In this document: piece by piece, positions 31,923 through 46,500 of the stretch
Layout of the letters: the number at the start of each line of letters is the position of its first letter
Numbering within the stretch: position 1 is the first letter of the stretch
Source of the DNA: Diphasiastrum complanatum
Lineage: Eukaryota > Streptophyta > Lycopodiopsida > Lycopodiales > Lycopodiaceae
Length of the DNA: 64,000 nt
Assembly (NCBI GenBank): GCA_029204225.1
Contig: CM055102.1
Location: 45,020,484-45,084,483, forward strand
Direction: 5' to 3'
Translations under genes and position numbers: made by a program
The notes under the pieces: model-generated
What the model saw: only the letters and a program-made list of their open reading frames with translations
The model's database searches: none
Told to the model about the DNA's origin: nothing

Positions 31923-34448
31923 GTAAGTTCGCAGCTTCCTTAAATTTTTGTGTTTCTGTTTTAGTTGGTAGCAAATTCTTTAGCCTTTCTACTGTATTGA
32001 AGATGCAAGATCCGTTTCTGACTTTTATTGATTAGGCGAACTGTTATACCACTTGGTTTGTTAAAATTAGACATGTGTCAGCAGTTGCACTACTTGAGTT
32101 TGTTGGAGGTTGTAAGTATTTAGATTTAGATTTGAGTTCTTCTGCTGTCTGCAAATTCAGCTGTGTTTTTTTTTTCCATTGACTGCAAGTGTGCCACTGC
32201 CCATGAAGGGTGACGAAAGGCTCTTTCAGATTCTTACTCATTTCTTATTGTTTGAGAATGCTATTTTTGGAGTAGAATATGAAGAGTATCAACAACAGCT
32301 TTGATCATCTAAATATGTTTTCAACGCAAGGTTTCTTTGTAGGCTACTGTCCGACAGTTCTGACTCCGTGAAGTGATTATCCTCTTCTGAAGTGTCTGGG
32401 ATGTCGTCGTGTATGAAATTTGATTGATGTATGTACATCTCATAAATGCAGCAACCTAGTAAGTGCTATAACTTTATTCTGCCTACTCGTGGGTTTTCTA
32501 ACGTTTACTTTTAGGGTGCAATTCTCCGACTGTCAAGTGTGGTAGAGCTTATATCTGCATTATGTAAAAGGGCTGAGTCGTCTCTTTGAGAGTTAGTGGT
32601 GCATGTATCTTAAAGCTGAGTATACCGTTTAGACCATAATGAAACTGAGAACCATCAACATTTGCTTCCTGAAAGTTTGCACACAAGAATAGTTTCTTTG
32701 TGCATGACCCTCTGAAGGCGTACACGCCTGGTACGCGTAGGCGCACGAGCTATGGCAATACCTGAGGCCAAACACGGTCTCTGATCACAATGGGCTAGGT
32801 CATTGTCCATAATATGATAATTGCACTACGATTCAGAATCGCGTTTCGAAATTCTCCTAGAATCGTTTAGAATCGTGTTTTTTTTTTTGATTTTTTTTGG
32901 GCAATATGGGTATCAGATTAAAGCTCTAATTAAGAGCATTATTATTGTGTAGTTTGCCGAATGTTTCGGGTAGAGGATGGTCCAGTTCAGGTGCATTAAT
33001 CCATGTTGGGTTTTGTTAAGGATAAAAATTCAAAACTAACCTCTAGCCTGTTCGTTACGTTCACAGATGGTCCTAGTGGGACATAGACAAAGAACTGTAG
33101 AGCAATTGTACCTCGCTTTTTGCTTCGGGGGGCGCTGCCCCCCGATCCCCCTGCCAGGGGACCCCCCCCGGCGATAGTAGAAGGGGGGGCACCGGCCCCC
33201 CTACTCCCCCCCAAGATAAACATGGGGTCCAAATGCGCACCGAGAAGGGCCCAATATTTATGCCCCCAATTGTATGCACATTGCACTCACATCTCCAGTG
33301 AAATGATTGCAAAAGTGATCATCATCCATAGAGTTGATAGTTTGGGCTGTAGCATTAACAATTACTGAGAACCAGAGCAAATAACAACCAAATAGCTACT
33401 GACTTTTATTTGTTTGTGCCCTATCTACTGGACTTATGGGAGGCAAAACATTGGTTTGACCATTGCTCCCCTAAATAAATTTCAGCCATGAGCTATTTTT
33501 CCAATATTTTTTTTTTTCACGATTCGCTGCAACTATGGTCTATATCATCATTTGACTCTGAATCTACTCATGGATGACGACTAGTAAAAAAGTCTGTAAT
33601 CTAAGGTTGTGTGTCACTATCCACTAGAGCTTGGGCTCTCCTCAACAAGGACATCTCATATATCATAAGGGCAACACATCTAGGATCCACATAAGTGATG
33701 AGAGAGCGTAAAGTGGGTGCATCCCTGAAAAGACAATGATAATGGCCATGGATCTTATAGTAGGCCGAACATCTGAAAAGGAAATGCTCCTCCAATTCAA
33801 TCTCTCCCAAAGAACACATTTGACATAATTTGTCCTCACATGGAGTACTCTAATAATGACCAGTCTCAATAGCAAGCTGGTGAGAAGAAACCCGAAACTG
33901 TCCAAGAGTAAACCTTAAACAATGTGAGAGTCCAGAATCAAGGTAGTGTGCACATATAGTAAAACTTGGTCCATTAAGCTCCAAAAAATGTGTCCGATAG
34001 AAATTTGGCTTAACGCTCAACTGTCCCTGCAAGTATGCTGGATATAGGCCCAATAAATAGACCGTCTAATATACTCATGAGTGCCTGAAAGACCATAAAC
34101 TGGAATACCAAATGTGCTCAAGAGGCGTGCAGCCTGAGAATACCATTAGGAATGAACTCCACGATCATATAGTAATCTCGAGGATGTGACTGCAAGGTAA
34201 GAATATCTGTTAGAAGGGAGAGTCAATACTCTGTGGATATATATAATGAGCTGAAGAAGGGCATCCACTAAAATGGGAGGAATGACAAACTCAGCAGTAA
34301 TAATTTGGTGTGGGATTGAGGCCTTAGCCCTAACCATCCGAGACAAGGTTGCATCGAACCGCGGTTCGAACCATCGAATCGACCGGGTCTGATTCGGACC
34401 GTCCGAATCGAACCTGATGAAAAAGCCCGAGAATCAGGCTGTTTGCGC

Positions 34449-34522
<74 letters not shown>

Positions 34523-37500
34523 ACCATGTCGAGGGATAGGGATCCCTTGTGGGATCACGTCACCATCGCTGCAGCCTATGGCACATCGGGCACGAAGAGA
34601 TGGCCTTGCAGAGAATTGAACTCCAAAGGAAGCTTACGCGGGTCGGAAGCAAGATGTAAGTCATTTGAGAGTGTTTGGAAGTATTGCTTATTCTCACATA
34701 CCTAGGGATTCAAGGAGCAAATTGGATTCTAAGGCGACCAAGTGTTTATTAGGAAATCAACTAGACTTGAAAAGCAACATGAAGATCAAGATCGACAGGA
34801 GGTTCGACAAGAGGATCATCATGAAGATGGGGATGTACATTTTGCATATATGGCCACAGTATTAGAGACCAAGGATCCATCTACTTTCAGAGAGGCTGAA
34901 AAAGAGGATATTTGGAGGAAAGCTATGGATGAGGAGTACGACTCAGTTTATGAAGAACAAGACTTGGAGACTTGTTCAGCTAGCTACAGGTAAAAAGGCT
35001 ATTGGATGCAAGTGGGTCTATAGGACTAAGTACAAATCAGATGGTTCTATAGATAAACATAAGGCAAGATTGGTGGCAAAAGGTTATGCTCAACATGAAG
35101 GGATTGAGTATGAGGAAACTTTTGCACCGGTTGCTAAGTCTACTACTATGAGGACTGTTTTATCATTGGCAGCTCAGTTTGAATGGGATATTCAACAAAT
35201 GGATGTAAAGAGTGCATTCCTGAATGGATTTCTAGAGGAAGAAGTCTACATGGAGCAGCCAGAGGGATACATAGTAGCAAGACATGAAGATAAGGTTTGC
35301 AGGTTGGACAAGGCATTATATGGACTTAAGCAGGCACCTAGGGCGTGGTACACGAGGATTGACACGTACTTTGAGGATCTTGGCTTTTAGAGAAGTAGTT
35401 CGGAGCATACACTATGTTTTGGTCAGGAATAATCATATTGTTATTGTAGTGATGTATGTGGATGATCTTATCATTACAGGATCAGATCATGATATGATTT
35501 AGGGAATCATGAAAGATCTCTCATCAGAATTTGATATGAAAGATCTTGGTTCACTACAATATTTTCTTGGGATTGAGGTGTGGAGAGTAGCACAAGGACT
35601 ATTCATTTATGCTCATGAAATTCTTGAAAAGTTCAATATGTCAGAGTGCAAGGCTATTTCTACACCATCTGATAGTGGATGTAAGCTTACTAAAGTTGAG
35701 GAAGATCAGGATGTAGATGAGACATTACATAGAAAGCTTGTTGGAAGCTTAATCTATCTAACTACTACAAGGCCAGATATTGCTTATGCTGTGAGTATGG
35801 TTAGTCAGTTTATGGCTAAGCCTAAGCAGATTCATTGGAAAGCTGCTAAGCGAATACTCAGATATATCCAGGGCACTTTGAGATTTGGTATTCTGTATGG
35901 TAGACATGATGATTTGAAGTTACAGGGATATGTATGTGGATGCTGATTGGGCTGGAGATGCGGAAGACCAAAGATCATCTACAGGTTATGTTTTTAGTCT
36001 TGGTTCTGGTGCTATCTCTTGGAGTTCAAAGAAGCAACATACTATTGCTTTATCATCTACAGAGGTAGAATATCGAGCTACTACGAGTGCAACATGTGAA
36101 GCAATATAGTTGTGAAGGATTTTACATGATCTACATATGGTACAAGATTCACGTACGGTACTTCAATGTGACAATCAGAGTTGTATTAAATTGGCGAAAA
36201 ATCCAGTTTTTCACAGCAAGACAAAGCATATTGAAGTACAACAACGCTTCATCAGAGAGAAAATTCAAAGTAATGAAGTGGAGCTTATCTATTGCCCTAC
36301 GGAAGAGCAAGTTGCAGATATCTTTACCAAAGGTCTTGGCAAAGAAAAATTTCAGAAGTTTAGAGAACTTCTAGGAGTAATAGATAACAAAGTAAACATT
36401 AAGGGGGAGTGTTAGAAATTAATGTTTATTTGACACCCCTTAGTTTGGCCATGCCTGCGTGCTATTTTTAGGGGCCATTACTATTTATAGTAAGTCATAT
36501 TTTAGGGTCATTATTATTAATAGTAAATTCGTTTTTTAGTTATGTATGTAGGTGGGTGCACTACTACTAGAATAGGATTTGCGTTTATCACTTAGAAACT
36601 CATCTTGGGTGTTTACCCAATATAGGTAGTAATTATATCAATTAGCTTTTTGTCTTTTGCTATTTACTTTAGGCTCATTAGCTTTTATCAATCATTAGAG
36701 AAACTATTTAAGGCTGGCGCCCCACCACAATCATTCCATTCAATTCAATGAGCTAGAGCAATTGCTCGATTCTCCTATGATCTGAATTCTCTCTATGCTT
36801 GATTTTGTGTGAGTGCTAGTAGGACTAGTAACTCCATCTAGAATTTGTATCACAATTTCTAACACCGTCTCCACATATAAATGATGTGAGGAAACCCAAA
36901 ACTGTCCCAGTGTAAATCGGAGGCAATGTGAAAGTCCACTATCCAAGTAATGAGGTAAAATTGGGTCCCTGGCACTGTCCAAACTCTAGGAAACTGAAGC
37001 AATAGAAGTCACTTGAGAATATACACGGTAAATAACTCTCCTGATATAATGATGGGATCCCTCTGATATATCGAAAATATCAATGCCGTATATGCGTAAG
37101 AGACGGGAAGCTTGGGAGTAGCATGATAGCTGATGACCCTGGTGATGAAGCTACTGAGAAGAGAGAAGAGCTATATGTGGATAACGTGAAACCGGAAGAC
37201 TCATCACTCTCTGGATCTATGTAATCAACTTGAAAATAGCCTCAACTTGAAGTGGTAAGTGGTATGATCACAAACTCAGCAAGTATAATTTGGTGAGGAA
37301 TAGATGGCTTGGCTCAAATCATGCGTGCAAGCATATTGATATGTAGACCAAAAATACCAGTTCACTCTGATTTGGGAATCCCAGTGCACCAAGCCTCCGT
37401 TGTATACATGGCTGTGGGTGTAATAAGTATATCACCAAGCCTGCATCCAATACTCATCAATATACAAACCAAAGGCTGTGGGGAGAGGGAACACCCTGTC

Positions 37501-40500
37501 TCACCCCAATAGTACTCCTAACTCTCTTAGAGAGACCCTCATCTGATTTGAAGCATCCCAAAACCTGCTCACATAGTGCCATGACATCCAATATGGTTGT
37601 TATGGAAAAACCAAGGTCACTCAACATTTGGATGAGCATATGACGTGGAACAAAGTCGAACGCTTTCCGAAAATCCACAAAACAACAATACACTCTCTCA
37701 AATCTGGATCTGGCCTCCTCAATGATAGCACGAAGTGTGAACACATGATCAGTGGTGGAATGCAGTGGCCTGAAGCCCACCTAACCCAAGGCATGTAATC
37801 GTCGTGTCTCTGCCTCACAACTAATCACGGTCTGAAGGATAGTGCCATACAATTTAGCCACAATATGCCCAATCATAATGGTACGATAGTTGTCGGGTTT
37901 CATGGGGTCAGCATTCTTAGGAATGGGATAGATGATATTAGTGCTGACGGCTTCATTAAGGAGTGAGGCCAAGACGGGTGCAAGTATGTCAATGGCATGA
38001 ATCAGGAGTTTGGCCTATAGGTCCTCGATATCCCGAGCACGATGGGTCTTCATTGTCTCAATGGCAAGAGAGACCATAGGAGGTGTGAAAAAGAAGCTGG
38101 AAGGACAAGGAAATATGACAGTTGGATCAGTGGGAAAGGTATAGAGTAAAGTGGCATATTCAGTCCAACAACGTAGATCTTGCAGCAATGGGAGTGGAGC
38201 CCTTGGGATAAACTCACGCCAAAATTCCCAGATGAAGAACTATAGAGAAGATCCACAAGACGTTTCCCTTCAGAAGTTTCATATGTGCGTTTTTTATAAC
38301 GACATGTGTAGTTATATAGGTGTCTGATATTACGAAGATTGGGAGACCGTAAAGATTGTGCATAGTTGACTTGATAGTGGAGTTGTTTGCATACATCATC
38401 GTACCAAGGTGAGGATGACGAAACTTCGGTTGAGTGGATTTTTTATGATGTTTGGAAGGGCAGGCCATAGAAGCAGCGGTATAAAGAGCTATAGTAAGAA
38501 ACGATGCTTGGGAGTGGAATGGACTATCATAAAGTAGAAGAATGAAGGATGAAGGAGAGAGCATCTTGGTAAAGATGTGTGTAAGCATGATTAAACGTGT
38601 AATTAGGGGCATGTTCCATAGGAGAAGGATTAGATGGAGAGAGATCTAACACTGAGCCCAAGTGAATGGAAAGAAAGAAATGGTCAGATAGTGTGGTGGG
38701 GGAAACAATAAAGTCAGATAAAAGGGTATAAGAGATGGTGACCTCATAAAATAATCCACGACAACCACTATGAGGGTGGCAAGTATAATTACCAGAACTC
38801 GGCCAACAAGACAAGCCATTAAAAATGGCAAAAATGCTCACCATATGTAGAAATCGGGCCACCATCATCAACGAAGATCCTGTTAATCCCCATATCCGTA
38901 CTATCCATGGCATGTATCCTCAGTGGATCATCAATGATCATGTGAATTCTGTCATACAGATTCCAACATCAGATAGTAGGCGTTAGATTTGTCTTGTTTC
39001 ATTTCACACAATACAGATTCGATTGAATATTAGGATAGAATATCACTTAATGGCCCAAAATTGGACTACACTGGTCTTGAAACCTCCTAGCTTAGACTTC
39101 AGTACATACTACATAGATTTGAATCATGATTCATGATGGCACCACGTGGCAAGTAATAAGTTATAACTACCAAGTACTTACTCCTAGCTAGTAGCTTGTA
39201 ATTACTAATTACATACCTGAATAAATTCAAGTCATCCATGAGTGCATCTTGATCCTTAGGATCAGGATAGACAGAGGAGACGTAGGAATGCCATCCTTGC
39301 CTGAGCTCTCGATCATGGAATTGATCTTCCTTCCTCAAGAGTGGATGAAGCAAGCAAGCCACGACATGCAGAGGTTGATGGAACCACTGCCACCTATCCA
39401 AAAACAGGCCCCTTACTTCTTCCAGTCTGGAACGAATGATCAGAGAGGGTGGTGGGAGAAATATGGAAACTATGAGTGAGGGGAATGGAGGATGGTGACC
39501 CCATGAGGTAATCAATGACACTATGACCGCCACTGTGAGGGTGACAATTATAGCTGCCAGAATTAGGGTGACAAGTTAGGGTGACAAGTGAGATAGGCCA
39601 TTATAAATGGTCACTCATGCGCCTCACCAAACTGCAACAGATACTCACCATATGTTATAATAGGTCCTGGTTCGTCCTAAGAAATCTTGGCGATCCCCAT
39701 ACTATCACTATCAAGGGCATGAACTCGAAGTTGGTTGGTAGTATGATGGAACTCTGTCTGCCGTGAAGCGGTCCTGGCATTGAAATTCCTAGTGAGCAAA
39801 ATATGCCCCCGCTTTGCAAATCTGATGATGTCCAATGAGAGGTCCAGATAAGGTGATCCGACACCCTCAACAAAAGAAGAGGACTTCAGAGGAAAATAGC
39901 ATGCAACAATGAAGATGTCCCTGTGCAAGCTGATACCTTGTCCTATAATACGAATCTAGATATATCGTGCATGCTCATCTTGCCTGATATACTCAATCAT
40001 TTGATGAAGGTACTCTCTGTAGAGGCAAGCCACCCCTCCAGAACCTCGGCCACTAGCTGATCTAGTCTCAGGTCTGTATACTGAATTCCATCTGTACCCT
40101 GGAAAGGTGGGTGGCCCGCGCTCCTGACTCTCATGCATAAAAACAGTAGGTCTCGTCCAATAATAAAGTCAATTAGGTCACCTGCAGTAGAGGATGAATG
40201 GATGCCATCATAGTTCCATATCCCAATCTAAAGACGGTATGGATGGGGCCCCGAGATGCTCCCAAACCCGGGGACCACAATTCCATAACTCTGGGAGCTG
40301 TGGGAGCTGCTAGGGGTGCCAGCCACAAATCATACCTGACCATCACGATAGATGGCCTATCTACCAGTCTTTCGGGCCTCCTGGAAGGCTTTATGCCTCT
40401 CCTCAACCTGAATGTAAGTGAGATCATCATCCATATATATGGTAGTGCCGCGTAATTTGGCTCTGCAACGTAAAGTGTCTCTACGAGTGGTCAAGGAGGT

Positions 40501-43500
40501 GAAGCGAATCAAATTTGAACAAACAATTGTCAATATGCTCATGCCTCCTCTTTCTTTGTGACTTGGACGGTGGTGGAGAAGTGGAGCTCCCCTTGAAGAA
40601 GAACTCCTTTGTGAACTTATTCCTCAATGAAAGAGATTCCTATTAAGAACTTAGTGCCAATTTGTTTGATTGGTACCTTTTTCTGAAGTATATGGTACAA
40701 GATTCATATGCTTCTTGAGCTCCACTTCTGCTATGAGTTTATTTGTTTCCTTAGAATGAATTTCTGCTTGCTGATAGAGATCAGCTTTAAAATGCCGTGT
40801 TGTGCCTTTAAAGATACTAAATTAAGCCTTCACTAGCATATTTTGTGTGTGATTTTTCCTGAGTAACCAAGTGACTTCTTGCATGGACTGAACCATAGTA
40901 CCCACGGTTCTCAGAACCGTGGGGTGAACCGTACCACGTTTCATGAACCGTGGTATGGTTCATCATAAGTAATTAATTAACTAATTAATTAATGTTTGAT
41001 AAAAAATGAACTAAAAAAAATAGAAATAAATAAATTAAATTAATAACTACACGGTTCACCACGGTTCTGGCCAAAAAAATTTGAGACCTGTACGGTTTAT
41101 TTGGACTATTTTTGGATGCTGTGATTTGACAAAGTTGGGTGCGGTGCAGGTTGAATCTGTTTTGGACAAAGAAGTTTATACGCTTGAAGAGCTGTTGGAT
41201 GAGGAGGATATTATACAAGAATGCAAAGCTACTAATGGCCGCCTTATCAACTAGTAAGCAGCCTGAAAGATTATGTAAAATCTAGCTATTGAGTCTGGTG
41301 GTCTGTATCTCAAGTTCCAAGAGAGAATTTCTCTAAGGGATCAAATAATCTGAAAGATGCTAGTGAGTGAGTTGACAACTTTTTTTGTATGAATTTACTC
41401 GCCACTATAGGACTAGCAAGTTCCCATGGAGCCTGTGTCACCTGTTCCTGAAATAAAATCTGGTATGGAAGTCTGTTGCCTTATAGCTGATAATGGCTGT
41501 TCACCAAATGCTTGTTCATTGTTTCTGAATGTAATCTATATTGCAGCCTTCAAGGAAAGCCACAAGTGCAGCAGATGATACACTATGTGATCGATGAGCC
41601 GTTTGAAGGAGCAGATGACAAACGGGCATTTAAGTATGTGCAGTGGTCGAGTGGTTTTCATGTTTTAAATTTTTGTTGAAATAACGCAATATAAATGTGT
41701 TGGGGCAGCAATGCATAAAATAGATGTTTGAGCCTTCTCGTGCAGGTTCCCATTCATATCCTGTGAAATTTTCACTTGTGAAATTGAAGTTATTTTGAAG
41801 ACAGTAGCGGAAAATAATGAGGTTTGTGCATTTTATTAGTCCTGTTGCTGTTGTTCATGCAATTGTAAGTTTTTCACAAAGATCCCTGCTTTAGTCCCTT
41901 GACAATCGTAAGCGTTTGCTTTGTCATTCAATTTGGAGGCAGAATTTCTGTTTCTTATCATTTTTTATCATGCTTTGCATTTCCAACAGTTAATGGATTT
42001 ACTATTTTCCTTTTTGGATGCTGATCGGCCACATGGAACATTGCTGGCTGGCTATTTTAGCAAGGTGAAAATATTCAATTCTCTCTTTTTATTCATATGC
42101 TTCAAGATGTCAGCTCGGTGTTTCTTATTGGGTTTATTTACAATTCCACTTTTTTCTCTGTGACATTGTTTGTGGACGTAGGTTGTCATCTGTTTGCTAC
42201 TGAGAAAGACTATTTTGGTGGTGGGCTATTTGCAAGTAAGTTTCAGATGCGTGCCGTTAAATGCTAGGTTCAGTATCATTGTGTAGTCATACTCTTGCTG
42301 CTTGGAGATAGAGTCTACGTTCTAGCACAAGATGTGCTTTACTTCATTTAGCGAGAGTTTTTGTTCTGCTGTGACATTGAATCTTGATAAATTAAGGATG
42401 TTCAAAGAGCTGAATGTCTTTTTGGAAGAAATGCTGTTGCATTAGTAGGTTCTTTGTGGAAGTCTTTCTTGGCATCTCTAGTGTTAGGCATATTGCTTAT
42501 GGAAGTCTTTCTTGGCATCTCTAGTGTTAGGCACATTGCTTATGGAAGTCTTTCTTGGCATCTCTAGTGTTCGGTACTGCTGTCTTCCCCAGTATTTGTA
42601 AGGTTGAAGTCAAGCTCATGTCAGTTTTCTTGTTACTGTTGTCTTAACAAGCATTGGCTATCATATTTTTGCAGACACATCAGGGCATGCTAAAGAAGCT
42701 AGTTGATTTGATCGGCATCACGTCCATTATGGAGGTAGCTTCTATGAACTACTCCTTTGAATAGCTTGTTTTATATGAAGCACTTTCAAAACCTTCAGAT
42801 TTGCAAGAGTATCCTAATCATACAACTGTACTTTACCCTGAATCCTAAACTGTAAGCCCTAATAAACTCCCATGAACTCTAAAAAATGGAAAAAATGTGC
42901 AGGAAATGTCAATACAATCAATTCAGCTTCTAGAGTATTGCCCTGAACTATTGTACACGCCCACATGGCATCAGAAATGGTCCTAATTCATTGACTGTAG
43001 CCTAAAATTGAAGCACACAAAGTTTGGTCCAAAAGGGAAAGAAATCCATGTTCGTTCATGCTGCCCAAAAAACCTGCCCCAATGCCTTGACAAACAATCT
43101 CGCAAAAACCTTGGCACAAATCTCAATACAATAGCACGTTTTCAATTGTCCTCTCTTAAAAGCTGCGCCCCTTAATGCTGAAAATAATCGTTGTTTAATT
43201 GCTGCCCAAAATGTTGAAGAGTAATGCCTATTTTACCCCTTTGGCTAAGCACTAGTTAAGTTGTAAGTTGTACATAACTCATGGGGCATGCTGATAAATA
43301 AATACATGGGGCCCCCCTTTTGTAAGTTGAGTAAATTAGTGCAAGTGGCCCACTTGGCCAAGTAGCTCACTCCTATGGTTGACACCTAGACTTTCTATGC
43401 ATGTAAAGGAGGTGCTTGCCTCACAAGGGATTTGGAGGACCCACGCCGTCCTCTCTCTCTCTAGCAATTCATTTCTTCTTCTAACTTTTGGTGTTGTGAG

Positions 43501-46500
43501 GTGCTTATGCAATTCTCCTTGTATGTGATGTTTTCCATAGCTATGTTTCTCAAGCTTTCATAGTTGATCTAGTATTGAAGTTAAGATACTCCATAGATGG
43601 GTCTTGCAAATCATCATGGTATCAGAGCAGGTTGTCTAGCCTGTGAGTCTGTGAGTGAGAGAAACTTCAGTGCTTAGATTCTTGAGAAGATTCTCATCTT
43701 CTACAAGCACCTCAATCTTGAAAGAGGGCACTTCTGATCTACAGGTGTCAGATCAGGTTGAGTCTTGCACTATTGGAGAGCTGTTGACAAGGGGAGTGGG
43801 ATGATCCAAAAACTTTCTAATTCTAGCTGAGTTTTGGAAGGTCTTTCTGGAGGAGTTTACACAAAAGTAGGGTGCATATTATGTAGGGGCTTTTGGTTAC
43901 TGAACCAGTGGGGCCTAGTGCTTGTGCTAGTGAGGCCATACCAAGTGGCAAAGTCAAAAGCAGGAGCTAAAGGGTTGCCTTGAAGTGGCTACATACCCTA
44001 GTTTGGGGTCAAACCCTAGTTGCTGGAAGTTGTTTCTTTTCTGATCTTTTTCAAGTTGAGCTTTTGTTTGAGCATAGATTATAGCATGGCTAGTCTTGGG
44101 GAGAGTTTGTTGGGTGAATCCAGCAAACTTGATGGCACAAACTACAGAGTGTGGAAGTTCAAGATGGCTAATATCTTGATGGACAAGAATTGCTGGGAGG
44201 TGATGGCAGGTACAGAGCCTGTACCAACATCTGATCCTGAATTGAAGGACTACATGAACAGGAGACAGAAAGCTCATAGGATAATCAATCTTTTTGTCAA
44301 GGACAATATTATTCCTCACATTTGCAATGCAAGGGATGCAGTGGATGCTTGGACTATTCTGAAGTCTATGTTTGAAATAGTGGATTCAGCCAAGCTGGTG
44401 TATTTGCAAAACAGGTTACATACTCTCAAGATGGAAGCAAGTGCAACAATTGGTGATCATATCACAAAGGTCAAGGACCTAATGGACCAGCTTGCTTCAG
44501 TTGGAGAGACAATAAGTGACAAGAGTATTGTCCACATAGTCTTGAATAGCTTGTCATTCAACTATGTGATGTCCCTTTCTGCTAGGGAGAGACTCCCAAC
44601 CTTTGGTGAGTTATGTGGTCTACTTTTATAGGAGGAGATGAGAAGGAAGAATCTTTTTGAAAGGGAAGATAATCCAGAACATGCATTTGCCTCTAAGAAG
44701 AAGCAAAACTTTCAGAAGAAAGGCAAAGGCAAAAAGAAGAACTCAAGGCAAAGCTTGGAGCAGTAGGTGTCCAAGTTACAGGTTGGAGAGGAGTCAAGAG
44801 CAGGGTCACTTTGTTGAAAAAGTTGCAGAGGAGGAGCAATCTGGTGGGCTTGAACTATTCACTGCAGCCCTATCATCTGAATCCACATTTGGTGGATGGT
44901 ACATTGATTTTGGAGCCTCAAAGCACATGACACCTCATAGACATTGGTTCAACACCTATGAGGAGAGAGGACATGGTCAACATGTATGCCTTGGAGATAA
45001 TTCTACATGTGAGGTGAGGGGCAAAGGCACAATTCCAGTGCAGTTGTCATCAGGTGAGGTGAAGGAAATCAAGAGTGTGTTGCATGTACCATGGTTAGCT
45101 AAGAACTTGCTATCTGTTGGTGCCATTACCAAACAGAACATGTTGGTAGAGTTTGACGAATCTCCATGTTTGGTAAAAGACAAAGATCAAAGCTTCAAGG
45201 TGGTAGCCAAGGGAATGCAAGAAGGAGGTCTTTACAAGCTTTACACAACCATTCCTAGCCAAGAGGCCTTGTCAGCAGGGGATACCAATCGGGACAAGCT
45301 TTGGCACGAGAGATATGGTCATTTGAGCTATAAAAGTTTGCAAGTTTTGAACAAGCACAACACGGTAGTAGATCTTCCTAGCATTAAGTCTTCTTCAGAT
45401 ACATGTGAGGCTTCTGCACTAGGAAAGCAACAGAGGAAAAAGTTTCCAAAGGAAAAAGCTACCAGGGCCAAGGGAATTCTTGAGCTTGTGCATTCAGATT
45501 TATGCGGTCCCATGCAAGTCAAATCAGTAGGGGGGGCATACCATCTCATGACCTTTGTAGATGATTTCTCACGGAAGGTATGGGTCTATTTTCTGAAGTT
45601 GAAATCTGAAGCGTTCAAATACTTCAAACAGTGGAAAGCTATGGTGGAAAACCACACTGGGAAGAGGTTAAAGACTTTCAGGTCAGATAAGGGTGGTGAG
45701 TATATTTCTGTTGAGTTCAAAGACCTTTGCAAAGCATGTGGGATAAAGAGAGAGTTTACTGCTCCACATACACACTGCAGTAGAATGGCGTGGCTGAGCG
45801 GAAAAACAGGTCTATAGTTGAGTGTGCGAGGAGCATGCTCAAGGCAAAGGGGTTGCCAAATTCCTTTTGGGCGGAAGCGGTAGCAATTGCTGTTTTTCTA
45901 TTGAATAGAAGTCCAACCAAAGGAGTTGAAGGAATCACGCCAGAAGAAGCATATAGTGGCAACAAGCCCAAAGTGGGCAGCCTACGAGTATTCGGGTGTA
46001 CGGCATATGCACATATATCAAAGGACTTGTGGAAGAAACTTGATGCAAATTCCGTGAAGTGTATCTTCCTTGGGTATAGTGAAGGTGAGAAAGCCTATGT
46101 GCTATATGATCTCGAAAACAGGAAGAAGATCCTAAGTTGAGATGTCATCTTTGATGAAGAGCATTCACCCAAGATACAGGAGCAGGAGAAGGATGGAATT
46201 TCTAAGTTCATACCCTCAATTGATTCCACGGATGAGGAGCCTAGTCAAGAGTTCTGTGAGCCTCAAGTGCAAGAGCAACAACATGAAATCGAACATACTA
46301 GTTCAAGACCTCTTTTTGGCCAAGTACCAGAAGCTGAAGTTGGGGACAAACGGAAGACTAAGACAGTACCATGGGATTAGTGGTCACCATCCACATCACC
46401 TACCACTAGGAAGAAGCTACCTAGATGGTATTGGGAAACAATCAAAGAGGGTCAAAAGATGGAAGAAGGAGAGAGCAGTGAACAGGGTGTCAGAAGATCT

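Larger units (their letters stand above)
34620..36864 (+). mobile_element. Copia element E: 5'-truncated Ty1/copia with complete 3' LTR
   Basis: Integrase C-terminus, RT, RNase H, polypurine tract AAGGGGGAG (36401-36409) and a 455-base 3' LTR (36410-36864). Gag, protease and most of integrase are missing on the left. It truncates LINE b at 36865. It lies in intron 1 of the SAPS gene, in the gene's sense. Confidence 0.85.

Noticed and set aside
33073-33368. Pro/Ala/Gly-rich frames on both strands
   Set aside because: Produced by the GC-rich LTR-like island, which stays open in several frames.
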